The notes: generated by a model not told the origin, from the letters alone. A stretch of 64,000 nt of DNA from Paramecium tetraurelia (GCF_000165425.1 NW_001798961.1:62001-126000); one strand, 5' to 3'. Shown: positions 45,921 through 58,084, counted from the stretch's first letter. Made by a program: numbers and translations.

Positions 45921-46755
45921 TCAAAACCCAAAATCAGAGGGCAATTTATATGTCCCAGGTCCTGGGGAGCGATTATGATTATCAGACATAGAACGCTGCG
46001 CTCTTGGAAATTTGTTGCATTTGCTTGCACTATACTTTGAGCAGAAGTATGTTCCCAAAGGGTCCATGTTTCCAATCTATTTATATGAGCCAGGACCAGG
46101 GGTAGTATCCTTCATCTTCCTCTCTGAATGGGTTTTGGGAGGAGCCAAGACTATGGCTCCGGAACTAGACGTAATGAATAATGCACTTAATACTTTCTGT
46201 ATTGACTAAGAGTGTATACCCCTCTGCTATTAATACTGCTTGGTAAGTTGTAGTGACCTCTAAAATAAATGATTACCCATACGGTCCAGGTTTTCGTTCT
46301 TTCTCTTTACGACTCGACAATCTCTGTCTGATGCTGTAACGAACAGGAGAGAGGGAATCTTTGAATTTATAAGTCCCAGGTCCTGGAGTATTTTGGACTA
46401 GTCCCAAGAATATGCTCTCATATTTGTTTGCATGCTATCCATTATAACGAAATGCTGCTTACATCTCTTCCTAATCCCATGGTCCACCCATGTTCTTGAT
46501 TTTGATGGACCTAATAGAAATTGGGAGCTGGCGTGATGGTTTCGTGAGTGAGATTCACTTTCTTGCCGTAACCAATGCCTGCTGCTCTTTTGCTTAAAGT
46601 AGTTGGTAATTAATATATTGGAGGACATCTAAGTAAGATGCATTCGCTTACAGATTGTCCTTTAAATCAACCCACCGTTTGGCTTTGGGGAAGGTGTACA
46701 TTTATTTGCTTTTGCTAGTGTTCAATGGAGAACTATTGACAAAAGATCTGTCCAT
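45921..46755 (-). CDS. CIMAP/ODF3 (SHIPPO) PG-rich axonemal protein
   Basis: ATG 46755-46753, introns 46629-46651, 46435-46462, 46260-46276 (17 nt) and 46165-46193, TGA 45923-45921; 245 residues, exon sum divisible by three. SHIPPO/STPG motifs: CPPIYQLP, TPGPGTYKFKDSL, KPGPYGGHYNLP, TPGPGSYKQIG and SPGPGTYKLPSDF, with the family cores SKSKQMYTFPKAKR and SKYSASKCNKFPRAQR. Members are ciliary microtubule-associated inner proteins. Its TGA lies only 10 bp before the REV3 ATG on the same strand, so REV3 must be transcribed from within or very near this gene's end. Confidence 0.85.
46260..46276 (-). other. 17-nt intron in the CIMAP gene
   Basis: Minus-strand sequence GTAATCATTTATTTTAG. Removing it joins KPGPYG to GHYNLP in the SHIPPO motif and keeps the frame of the whole gene; retaining it puts the later repeats out of frame. 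Confidence 0.7.
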
Positions 46756-46778
46756 AATGTTATAGATGAATATTTATA

Positions 46779-47380
46779 TCAATTATTAATAATCTGCGAT
46801 ATGAGTTTAATGTCTCTTTCGTTATCTTCGTTTAGGTAGAATTTGCTTCTTTCAATAAACATCTTGATATCAAAATACAGATTTGAGTATTGTTGATAGA
46901 ACTGCCCCATTTTCAATTCAAACAAGTCGTAAACTAATGTAGAATAATAAGTCTTACGTTCTAATAGATTATTTGGAAATGATTGCGTTTTGAAAGAATT
47001 CAATTGAGTGATTAGCTCTTGGATGCGCATGAAAGTGAACTTGGTTAGATAACTATATTTCATTTGAATGTATACACCATGTTTCGTTATAATGATTTTG
47101 AGAGCTGAAAACTTTTTTCGATTTTCCTTTCACACATCGTTTTCATCTAATTGAGATGATTAATCATTTGATCAATCTGAAATTTGATGGATTGCTTCTC
47201 TTACTCTACTTACTTGTTTCTATAAAAAAAACTTGGAGTCTCGATTCTCTCTTGATTTTTCTCAGAAAGCGAAATGTTTGTCTTTTGAGAATCGTTGGGG
47301 TTTTGTATTCTATTCAATTCCTAACCATCATAATCATTCACCTGGATGTCGTTTCTAGAACACTAAGAAGCATCAATCAT
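46779..47380 (-). CDS. Unrecognised helical protein
   Basis: ATG 47380-47378, 23-nt intron 47053-47075 (contains the TGA that would otherwise overlap a second ATG), TGA 46781-46779; 192 residues. The N-terminal half is polar (NDYDGQELNRIQNPNDSQK) with a short coiled coil (IKFQIDQMINHLNQMKTMCE). The C-terminal half is helical and looks folded (RIQELITQLNSFKTQSFPNN, YYSTLVYDLFELKMGQFYQQ, FDIKMFIERSKFYLNEDN). Not recognised. Divergent from the SZT2-like gene, 29 bp apart. Confidence 0.6.
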
Positions 47381-47409
47381 TTTAGATAATATTAAAATAA
47401 TACAACAAT

Positions 47410-50400
47410 ATGAATAATTGCACTCACGTGACTCTGTTGTTAGACATGTCACCTTCCTTGGCCAAATTTGAAATGTTCACGTCCTTGGACTTCAAGTACG
47501 AATTCCTCATTGAAGCCCTGACATCTCTCATAAAGATGCTGACCAATCAATTATTGAGCATATTCATCATCAAGGAGGAGAGTGTTATTACATTCCTGAG
47601 AAATCACCCAGCCACCAATTTGCCCCTCCTAATTGAACTCCTTACAGAGTACATTCGCAATCATTATTCGAATCAAAACATATACATCAAGAAAACAATC
47701 CAATAGGCTATTGATATGACCATCTCCTAATTGCGGTGTCAACAATAGTCCTATGACAACAAGAAATACATAATCTTTAGTGATTTCACTAATTTCAGTT
47801 ATGGAGGGTTCTTGGCCTTTGATTTATGGGACACCCAAGGGTACACATTCTCATTCAATGCTGTCTTGATTGGATCCCAGAAGTTGAATGGCTACGAGTC
47901 ATTCAAATTAGTTATAGATCCGCAGGTGATTTCAGATTACATGGAAAACTTGAATGGGGAACTGTATGACATCAACCTAAGAAATAAGAATGGCGTGCTG
48001 ATGGACATAGATCAAATTATAGTGCCAATCAGTAGTAACAAGCAGGTGTATAACACGAGATAATAGGTGGGAGAGTATATCAACAAATACCCTAAGGAGA
48101 TGCTGGAAATGAGGAAGAAAGAAGGGTTCAAGGAGGAGAACTCACAGACCTTAAGCATTAGAGTGAACGATCAGATGAGGCTGCTCTATCAGATTGGGGA
48201 AGACAATGTGGCCATCTATTTGGAGCGCAATTAGTTGATGGATCGGCCACAGAGTCCCTAGAAGAAGCAGACGGAGTAGGATAATGAGATCAACACGAAT
48301 TGCAAAATGCTGTTTGAGATGTATAAGGAAAGGGATCAGCTGCAGGAGATTGTTTTGGACATGCAATTGTAGAAGATATCCATAGAGGAGGGCATGGGTT
48401 TATTGGTGAAGAGGAAGGCCTTTGAGAGTCAGAAATTTATCAATAGAAATTTCAAGCAAATCTCGTTGGTTTATTTGATACGACCGATTGATTTTAGGCA
48501 GTTCTAAGAGGAGGGAGAAGAGTTCAACAAAAACCAATTTTACCATTACATTCGCTAAAAGTTGCAGGAGGTTTCAACAAAGCAAATACAGAATTGTTTA
48601 TTGTATCAGTAAGACTAGGACTTTGTGATGATCAGAATCCTTTGGCATTCCCATACGATTATTAGATTGATATGCATTTATAATGATTCCAAAATGCTGC
48701 CCATATTGTCCAATAGGATTAAGGAGGTCTTCAGGAGTAATTAAATTCTGAGAAATTCCCTTATAGAATTCGATCATTCTTTGAAGAATCTGCTAATCAA
48801 GAGCGAGACTCACGTTTTGAAGAAGAACCCAGAACTGTATGTCTTGGAGAGGTGTTGGGAATGGAAGAAGGAATTGATTTGGGATTTGCAGTAGATGTAC
48901 AAGATCCTGACGAGTGTGAGGATTAAGTCAAATTATTGGAGAGTGCCCTCTTTGAATGACAGAACTAATAAGTTCTTTGTTGCTCAATTGGAATTGGGAT
49001 AGAAGATTGTCATAGTTCAGAATTTGATCTTGCAGGAAGATCGAATCATTTGCAATATATTCACAGAGAATATCATTTCGGAGGAGAGGAATGTGCTAAT
49101 AGAATATTTTGATAAGATAAAGGAATTTGAAAAGTAAATAGTTATCACTCTCCATACCACTCATAGTATGTACAGACAATCACTCATCAAGAAATAGAAC
49201 AGTTCCTAAGTGGACTTCTTCACTCTGCAATTCATCACGAGACAAGGGAAGCTATTTCAAACCAAAGAATAGGTGAGTAAGTAATTCTTGGAGTATGCTC
49301 AATCCTAAGCGACGTATTATCCAACTCCTACTAATCAATTGGATTACAATTCCCTATTTCAGAAGGGGTACTTGTATTATGAAATTAAGCAAAAGTAATT
49401 AGATGAGGATTCCAGGAATAGATTGAATACGGGGTATCTGCAAGTCTTGCAATAGATAGCTAATCACATAGTACTACGATAATAGAGTCAATTGGACTAA
49501 GACTTGTTGTTTATTGTGGTTGGTCCACAGAGATTGTTGATGATTGCCTTCACATTGGAGAACACAGCATTTTATTTGATTTCCTTGGAGTAGATAGAGC
49601 GTAATCATACATCTCATCCATTTTTGAATGCCAATCAAGAGAAGAAGGTGGATGCCTTAATAAATTTTGTGCAGCAGGAGTACAATTCTGTGTATGCTAA
49701 GGAGGTGCATCAACAATTCATGAGTAGCAGCTTTACATGTCGATTACAGGAGGCCATTGAAGGATGTCAAATAGAGATACTTGATGTGGATTTGAATCAA
49801 GCTCAGCAGGATCTTAGATTGCTATTTGATCTGTAGGCAAGGAAGATTCAGAAGAAATCGTAAATTGGCGAAGAAACTCAAAGTCCGAATAAATAGTTTA
49901 GAAGACAGAATTATTAATAACGATTAAGTGATATCAAATAATAGTTTGTTTAGAAGCAATGTTAGAAATGGGATGAGAGATTACTGAAGTTAATGAATGA
50001 TCACAAGATCAGTATGAAGCAGATTGAGGGTTCTCAGTAATGGTATTATTATGACAACAAACAAGAGAAGAAGGAAAACATTCTATTTCTAAGTGTTAAG
50101 TTTAAGGATGGGGAGTCAGAATACTCAAGTATTTAGCAATTGATCGAAAATTTTAGGTAGAAGCAAAAGAGATTGAAATTGACCATTTCCTATTTGATTT
50201 ATTATTACGATAAGAGAAGTCTAATCAAGATCTTGAATGAAGGTCTGGACTTTCTACAAGCTAGTCAGACTGACGAGTTGACATCAATTAAAATAAAGAT
50301 TCAGAGGTGGTCGGATCCTTTCAGGAAGTACAACAATGAATTTATGAAGAAGTTTCAAATGGAGATTCAAAGATTGTTGCCAATTAACGAGGACAATATC

Positions 50401-53400
50401 AAATTGATATACACTATGATTGAGGGAATGGACAACAAATCTGTGGAGTATAAACAATCAGATCGAAAATATGATAAGCATTTTGCATCCTAATTTTCTG
50501 ATGAGATTCGCAACACTTCAGAGTAGAATTAATTGTTTAAATACATAAACTTATCAGATGAATATTATGTGTTCATATTGACAACTGAGAATTGCAACAT
50601 GCCTTAATTTGAGGAGTTTGAACTGGAAAAAGAGTTCTTGGCAGATGAACCATAGGTGATTCCCTTCTGGTTCATCGTCAGAGTTCAGGAATAAAACTTT
50701 TCTATTGTGTGGTATTCTGAGTATCAATTTGAGTCTCTGAAGTAAACAGCAGAGGAATTGAAAGAGTTGATATTGGAGACTATCGACAGAACTTTATTGT
50801 TCTTGATAATAAGGAAGGCCACTGAATCCACAAATAGAGTGAAGTTGATCCTAAGTCCTTATTTTGAAATAGATGAAGAGACTCCAGCCTTAGAGCAATT
50901 CAAGCAAAATCAGAATCCCGCTCCTGCGCCTTCTATGTAGAAGAATGTCTCAATGAGACAAATGTGGAAAACAAAAACTGTAGTTGAAACTAAAGTGCAG
51001 GAACAGAAGGAGTATAAAATACCCTTTGTTGGATGGAAAGTGTTTCATCCTTATCAACCCAAGAAACCATTCATTTAATACCTGATCAATAATACTATTT
51101 TGATGAACCATCAAATAGATTCCAATCAATATTATGGGTAGTTGGACAAATAGTACTATCTATTCAGCTTTTAGAATGTGAAGAATATCAGCAATTACGC
51201 TGAAAAGTACCCTGAATTATGTTCAGACATTATACCTGGTCAACTGTCCATAATAATGAATGTGTATTCCACCAACAAGAATCAGAAGAAGATTAAACAA
51301 GATATCGACTATTACTATGAACACATCAAGAGGAACATGGATGAAGACACAATCAATGCCTTGTCTCAGGGTGTGATTCGTAATCCCAGATTGAAGGAAC
51401 AGGAGTTCTATTTGATTCAGAAGGGTGAACACAATTACATTGAGATTTTGTTGAATAACAACATAAAGGACATGTTGGCATTTTCTACCTTCATGAGACA
51501 CAATCTGGAGAAGACCTTCTGCAAGTATGAGGTTCAACAGTAGGAGAAGGGTAAATTCGATGTCCAAAGGGATGATCTCAGATACATAGTAGATCAACAT
51601 GAGAATTCATTCATCTTCTCCAAATACAAAGTGGTCTATTCCCCCAATGTAAACATGTCCAATTTCTTTGGTCAAGGATTGTGTTTGTTAAACTTCTTAT
51701 ACCAAGTCGATGGTGAAATTATCACTTCCTACCAATTTCCCAAACAGCCTAAGTGCGTTCAGCAGGAGGATCTATTGGTCATTCCTGCCTCATTGCCACC
51801 TCTGCAATTCTATTAGGGATCTAGGACACACAGAAGTGAGGTGTGTTATGATATTAGTAAAAATTACAATGAGAAATTCTTAATAATTGACGTGATTTCG
51901 AGAGGACAATTGGAATGGAATGCTTTTAAGGAGTACTTCTCAGCCTTGGTCAGATAGGTGGAATTGGAATACCAGATTGAGGTAATCTAATTAAAGGGTA
52001 AAAATAGAGATAACCTTTAAGAGATACAACAAACCTTTAAACAATTGAAACATTATAGTTTTAAGATGCATCATTTTGTGTATCCCTTGCATTACGATGA
52101 GATTTTGTGGAGCAGTGTGATGGGACAACTAAAAAATAAAATAATTGCGGAATTCGATAAGAAAGGAATAAGTACTCAACTCTCTCAACAATTTGAACAG
52201 CAATTTTCAATATCGCCAAGTGCCTAATTAGATCATGGTTCGATGGTTTACATTATAAATGATGGACAAGATTACGAATAAGCAACCCTTTTGGATGGAG
52301 TGAAGCATTTCGCATCGCAAAAACAAAAGAAAAATGACCCAATTGATTTGTATCATAGAAGTTTATTGGTGTATGTGCATTTGTCTAATCAAACCTTAGA
52401 AGTGTTCCTGTACAATTTAAATTGCGATGTTGCTGCCAATTTGAATCATCAATTTGGTATATTATCGAGGTGGTCGATCATAAGAAATCTGGTGGCCTAG
52501 AAGATGAAAAACGATCTTTGTGGCTGTTATAATGTTAGGTTGTCTCCACTGTATGAGGAGATATTTATGACTAAACACAACATCTATGATCACTCGATCG
52601 TTAATGATTTGCTTAGACTACGAAGTTAGGATCAAGCCAATAAAAAGGTGAAGAAGGAGGATCAACCTGATCAGTTCCCAACGGTCTCCAAGGCTATTGA
52701 TACAATTGTGACGTAGGAGTTCCCTCCTCAAGATATTTAATTGTTTGAGTTTGTGAAGCATCTGGAGAAATTCTTTAAGCTCAACTTCAGCGTGGTTAAG
52801 CCTAAGAAGTTGAACATCGATCAGAATCAGCAGGGGGATTTTCTACAGAGGGAAGGCAAGGCGTTTTTGGAGTTGATTAAGGACTTCTATAAGAATTACA
52901 TTCAGACCCAATTGATCAAGTATGTGAAGAAGATGAAGGTATCAGGAGACACTTAGATTGCTTAGTCGAAACCAATATTGGAGAAGATACTGAACTAGAG
53001 CAAGAGTCGTGTGCAATCATTTCCACTGTACATATTCAGAATGAAGGAGAAGTCAGAACTGAAGGGTAGTTTGGATTTGGAGAAGGAATTCCAGTCTTTG
53101 ATCAATCAGGGTTACAGGAAGGTGTTGAAATAATCGAACTATGAAATATTCTTGGGAGATGACATCAAGATGGATGATATTGATGACCAGATTATGGATG
53201 ATGAGCTAAAGAAGAATGTTCAGTTGTTGAGTGAGGAGGATGCAAAGAGTCTCATGTAATAAGTGGATTTGCGTCTGTATTACAATGAAAACATGTTGAA
53301 CCACATGGATCATCATGCTCAAAGTTCAGATTTGATCAGAAGGGTGAATTACTTAAGGAGGAAGGACAATCCATCCATAATTAAGATGGTTGCTCTTCTG

Positions 53401-54439
53401 TCCTTTAAGTGTCCATTCATATTCGAAAAGATGTATTGTCTGCCTGGGGAAGAGTTGCCGCAAGAAGAGAAGGGGACTGAGAACTTCATCAATTAGAAAT
53501 TGGAACAGTTCCATTCCAAATTGATAGAGTAACAATGGAAGAAGAATGAAATGCAGATAGATTTATACATGCTCATCAATGGGTACACAAAGATCTATCA
53601 GAGATTCAACCATTAATACCCTAAGATAGACAGGATCCTATACAGAATCTCCGTGGGATTTGTGTTGGATTGGATTAAGATAGATGGGTTCATCAAGTTC
53701 ATATTGGCAAACAGCAAGATATATTATTTGAACAAATTGCATGGGTTCTACGTGTATGACAATCAGCATGTGCTTTAGAAATCAGAGCAGCTCCAACTTT
53801 CTCTTTACATAAATTTGCTGAGTCAAAATGACTTGGTTGACTTTAAGAACATTATTGAATTGGAATTGGATGAACAACAACAGGGATCGAAGTAGCTGTC
53901 TTTGGTTGCTAATCTGTTAATCAATAGTCCGAATATCGATTAATTCTTGCAAATATTCTAGTTGAGTCTTTTGGAGACCTTGAAGCGAGCTCACAAGAAC
54001 TTTATGGCGTATGAGTGGTGGAACAAGATCAAGATCAACAATCAATTAGGGGCTCAAGACTTAGCGTTTTTGATTCCGTATTGCTAGTAGATTCAAACAA
54101 AGGTATTTTATGCATTTTAAATGAAAATAGAAATTGGCCAAGGAAATAAGATTTGAATAATTGGACGATTCTTATAAGATGAAACGTCTCCCCGTAGAGC
54201 AGTTGCTTCTGAAGTTGCCTCAGATTTGCTATGTGGTGGACAATCAGAGATCCATTCTCATAGTGAATAATACTCAGGATGTACTTTATTTGATCGATTT
54301 GATGAATGGGATGATTGACAACATTCGAATCCTGTATTTGATGATGGACAATCCGCAGTATGACCAAGAGAAAATGATCAAGCCGCATTATGATTGGTGT
54401 ACTAAGCAAATAAAGTAATGTATGGATGAAATGATTTGA
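47410..54439 (+). CDS. SZT2-like giant protein (KICSTOR component candidate)
   Basis: ATG 47410; a single 6693-base exon to 54102, one 28-nt intron (54103-54130), TGA 54437-54439; 2333 residues. The start CTHVTLLLDMSPSLAKFEM has a VWA-like strand as in the SZT2 N-terminus. The best match is near residue 1680: LEVFLYNLNCDVAANLNHQF followed by LSRWSIIRNLVAQKMKN, matching SZT2 (YxYNWxxDL..L...L..WxNAR..L...LLSQKMG). Other blocks (KEFIxx-like helices, VWYSEYQFESLKQTAEELKE, GWKVFHPYQPKKPF) suit the same family. In animals SZT2 anchors GATOR1 in amino-acid sensing by TORC1. Human SZT2 is 3433 residues. Richer in G/C than its neighbours. Assignment by eye only. Confidence 0.6.
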
Positions 54440-54457
54440 AAATTTATTTAAAATTTA

Positions 54458-55105
54458 ATGTTCGAAAAAGAAATCGTAATCGATGGCAAAGGACACTTGC
54501 TCGGTCGTTTAGCCTCATACATCGCCAAAGAGTTGTAAAGAGGTTAAAGAATCGTCGTCGTCAGAACTGAGTTGATTTAGCAATCTGGTATCACGCTCAC
54601 AATATTCTAGGTTCTCTCTTCAGAAACAGAGTCATCTTCGAAGAATACCTCAATAAGAGAATGGCATTCAATCCAAGAAGAGGATACAAACATTACAGAA
54701 CACCTTCCAGATGTTTTTGGAAAGTTGTCAGAGGCATGCTTCAATACAAATCCAAAAGAGGAGCAGCTGCTTTGGAAAGATTGAAGATCTTTGAAGGAGT
54801 CCCACCTCCCTATGATACCAGAAAGAGACAAGTCATTCCAGATGCCATCAAATTGATCAGACTCAAGAATCACAGACCTTTTTGCACTTTGGGTGACTTA
54901 TGCGCATCAGTTGGATGGAATTCATAATCTGTTGTTAACAGACTTGAAGAGAAAAGAAAGCAAAGGTATCGTGCATTTTAACACTTCCATTAGAGGTGCT
55001 GCCTACTATAAGAGAAAGGTTGCCAGAGAAAATCTCAGAAGAAAAGCCATCGGAGCTAAGGAACTTACTTCAATCAATTAGGAATTGGAGAAATTGGGCT
55101 ATTGA
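54458..55105 (+). CDS. RPL13A: Large-subunit ribosomal protein uL13 (RPL13A)
   Basis: ATG 54458, introns 54588-54610 and 54966-54993, TGA 55103-55105; 198 residues (human 203). Motifs: [79 protein letters not shown], and [20 protein letters not shown], then a basic C-terminal helix. Retaining either intron breaks the frame. Codon usage is more GC and Arg/Lys AGA/AAG-biased, as usual for highly expressed genes. It starts 18 bp after the stop of the SZT2-like gene on the same strand. Confidence 0.93.
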
Positions 55106-55556
55106 TAACACATATTATAAAAACATGTACATTTAATTTAGTAAATTCAAAATTTAGACAATATTCGATTCATAAATTATATATATTATATATTATAGAT
55201 ATAGATATACATCCCTTATTATTTAATCCATTTTAAATAGTTATCTCATTTTTAGTTTCTTGATCATTATATTCATAGAGAAGGCATAATAAATTAAAAC
55301 AATTATTGTATCTCTCCACTTAAATAATGATCAAATACAAACAAAAATTAATGAGTTAATGTTGCTATCTATTTACAATGTTTCTATCTTACTATAAATA
55401 GATTATGGTTTATTTTAAGGAACCTCAATGCTTTCTTTAGGAGAGAGGCATTTCTTTAAATCATAAGTGTGCCTTCATGATCAAAGGTTTTTGGATTGAA
55501 ATTAGGACATTTATATATTTGTTTATTAAAAATATGAATTAACATTTATTTCTTAT
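55106..55556. other. AT-rich intergenic stretch
   Basis: Contains TA-rich self-complementary runs near 55175-55215 but no supported gene or RNA. Confidence 0.45.
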
Positions 55557-56208
55557 ATGAATTAACTCTTTTTATTCATAACCATTCTTGGAATCGTAAC
55601 AGCCATTCCTAAGAAATTTATGAAGATCGAGGAATCAAACTCAAATGAAAACTAAATTGAAGTTAAAGATTCTATAGATAAGTAGAACAAAATTACATAG
55701 AAATAGAATGATATTATATTAATCGATCAGATCACGGATTGGGAACTGGCAAAGAAAGCCTTTGTTAACCAACTTCAGGACATTTATGATTATTGTTAAG
55801 TTATCCTACTTAATCAAGAATTGGTTGGATTCATTTTAGTTTTAATTATTAGCTACTCGTTTTATTTGATGATTAAATAAGAAGACATTAAATTAAAGCA
55901 AAAGAGCAAGAATTCACAACAACAGCAACAAAGAAAACTCAATAGCAATCCATAAACTATTTAAATTCTTTCGGATTCCCTTGAACAGAAGAATTAAGCA
56001 TTACCACAAATGTCAACTATACATGGCTCAATTTGTTATGCTGAAAGAGTGTTTATATTTTTACAATATTGTTTTTAGAAATAAAACCATCGATGACTTG
56101 ATTGTTAATGAAAAAGGAATCCTCCAAAGGTCCAGCTCCCATCCACTTTTGAATAAGCAGGATCAATCAGTCGAAGAACTTAATTGCCTATTGAGAGATA
56201 TAAACTGA
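55557..56208 (+). CDS. Single-pass membrane protein with signal peptide, unknown
   Basis: ATG 55557, 28-nt intron 56051-56078 (begins GTTT), TGA 56206-56208; 207 residues. Signal peptide MNQLFLFITILGIVTA, an extracellular/lumenal segment of about 80 residues with a helix (DWELAKKAFVNQLQDIYDYC), one membrane helix (VGFILVLIISYSFYLMI) and a Gln/Lys-rich cytoplasmic tail ending LNKQDQSVEELNCLL. Type I topology inferred. Family unknown. Convergent with the Hub1 fusion gene, 13 bp apart. Confidence 0.65.
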
Positions 56209-56221
56209 AAGAAAACAAAAT

Positions 56222-56817
56222 TCAATTATAATACATTTCCAAGCACATTTCATGCTTTATTTCATAATCCTCTATAGTGATATGATCCTTAAACACCATA
56301 TGTTATTTCTATAGTCTGATCTTCTCAGGTCTAACACCAATCTTGGCAGCAATCAATTTTTTGAGATCTCCAATCTTGTCTTGAGGACAACACTTGATTC
56401 TCTCCTTCTTGCCCAATCTGTCATTGACCAAGATTTCGATCATCCTGGGTGCCTAAGGATTGTTAAGTAAAGAAGGATTGACTGCCTTCACAGGAGCCAC
56501 AATGTTCTTTTTCATAATCTATGATAATCAAATGATTTTCGTACTTCTTCATAAATATTCAAGGGAGTCTTGACTTTTAGTCCAGTGTATCCAACCTTCT
56601 TTTTCCACTGTTCTAATTTTTCTTCATCCTCTTGCCTTTCCTTTTTGATAATTTCCAAAACATCTAATCCTGCTTATACTGACTTTTATCCTATGTCTAC
56701 TTTATCTTTTCTCCAATCCTTAGATTCATTCTCACCATCTTTTGGTTTTTATTTGTCAGATTTATGTTTCTTTTTTTCATGCGATCTTGATCTGCTTCTA
56801 CTTTTGTGTTTGCCCAT
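56222..56817 (-). CDS. UBL5: SR-rich protein fused to Hub1/UBL5 ubiquitin-like modifier
   Basis: Spliced model: ATG 56817-56815, one 26-nt intron (56519-56544), TGA 56224-56222; 189 residues. The N-terminal 90 residues are Arg/Ser and Lys-rich ([19 protein letters not shown]), then a helix ([20 protein letters not shown]) and [16 protein letters not shown]. The C-terminal 73 residues are Hub1/UBL5: [51 protein letters not shown] and an ending in YYN in place of the usual YY-x, with no diGly, as in Hub1. Hub1 binds spliceosomal proteins non-covalently. If the intron is kept, the SR part ends at TGA 56514-56512, which overlaps the ATG (56515-56513) of a stand-alone 97-residue Hub1. Confidence 0.82.
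56519..56544 (-). other. 26-nt intron deciding SR-Hub1 fusion versus separate proteins
   Basis: GTA...TAG intron. Removed: NIYEE runs into IMKKNIVAP and on into Hub1. Kept: the SR frame ends in a TGA that overlaps the Hub1 ATG as ATGA. Confidence 0.7.
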
Positions 56818-56850
56818 TTGAATAAAATTAATAATTAAAAATACTATATG

Positions 56851-57627
56851 TCATTCTAGATTCAATGCTATTCTCTTCTATATTATCAATTCCGATTGCT
56901 CCTTTTCAAATTCTTCCATCCTTTTGAGTTTATTTTACCCCTCAATCAGCCGTTCATGCATCGCTTAAATCTTTTAGTTCTCCTTCTACAATTTCATTCT
57001 AATTTATGACTTTAATGAGATGATCTCCTCCAAGGCCAATTACAATTGATTTATGTCTATTTTTTATCTAAAAATTTCCCGAATGATTTTTAGTTCTCTG
57101 CAATTATGAACCTAACAAAACCCTTATGTGTTTTTATCCGAATGTTCAATAATTTCATGAATTGTCTCTGAATTACTACTCGTTAAAGAGGCGAATGAAA
57201 TATCCGAGAAGTCGTCCTCCTTCAATAAATATATTTATTAAGGATTTTAGTCTGGTTGGAATTTAGCCTTAGTTTAAATACTGCATTCGTTTTCACTCGA
57301 CTGCTTGCTTAATTTCCTAATTGTATTTTTTGATCTTGATTAATCACTTATCTTTGATAGCGAATTTTTATGCATCCCTGTCAATTACTGCAATCGCTCC
57401 TTGTATAGAGCATAGTCCCGCTGAGAATATCCCTTTCTCCAAAGTTCAACGACTTCCTGCGAAAATTCTATTAATCTCCTATTCAATTAATTAAAATCTA
57501 CTTTCAAGTCAGCCAACTAAATAGTTCTTGACATTACACATACCTTTTCAGCCTCCATTTAGGCATTATGAAGTTAATCTATAACCTTATTGATCAGAGA
57601 CATTCTTAAATTGCTGTCATAAAGCAT
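56851..57627 (-). CDS. Coiled-coil protein, unknown
   Basis: Intronless, 258 residues, ATG 57627-57625, TGA 56853-56851. Helical N-terminus (VDFNQLNRRLIEFSQEVVEL, RDYALYKERLQQLTGMHKNS), a Ser/Asn-rich linker (DISFASLTSSNSETIHE), and a C-terminal coiled coil (DINQLQLALEEIISLKSQIR, KLKRMEEFEKEQSEL). It lies 33 bp upstream of the Hub1 fusion gene on the same strand. Not recognised. Confidence 0.6.
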
Positions 57628-57868
57628 CTTTGTATGAATATTAAATTTATTTCAAAAATAATATAAGCACATCTTCAATGCGTATAAACTAATATTTTAA
57701 TATAAATATTATATTAATATTATAATTTTTATAAAATAAACTTTTTGTTTACATTAAGATATAAATAAATAATGCGAATTTAAATGCAATTTTTCTATTA
57801 GACTTTGATTCAAATGGGATAACAAATTAAAATAATCTTAATAAATTAAATATTTTTTATTAAAACTC

Positions 57869-58084
57869 ATGGACCAATAAAATAAAAACAATCAAAGCAA
57901 AAATGACAAAAATGAATAATAACCAAAACAAAAGGATGAGCCTATCAAGCCTCAAAAACGTGAAAGAATGGTAATGAAGATGCAAACTGGTATAGACGGT
58001 ATGAACTTTGAGGGAATGGCTGAAGAATCTGAATTAAGGGATAAAGTATCAAAGGCCGTTCAGCAAGTTCTTCAATCATCGTGA
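57869..58084 (+). CDS. Small hydrophilic protein (71 residues)
   Basis: Intronless frame, ATG 57869, TGA 58082-58084. Asn/Lys/Gln-rich start, then QKRERMVMKMQTGIDGMNFE and a short helix ending VSKAVQQVLQSS. No family recognised. Divergent from the coiled-coil gene. Confidence 0.45.
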
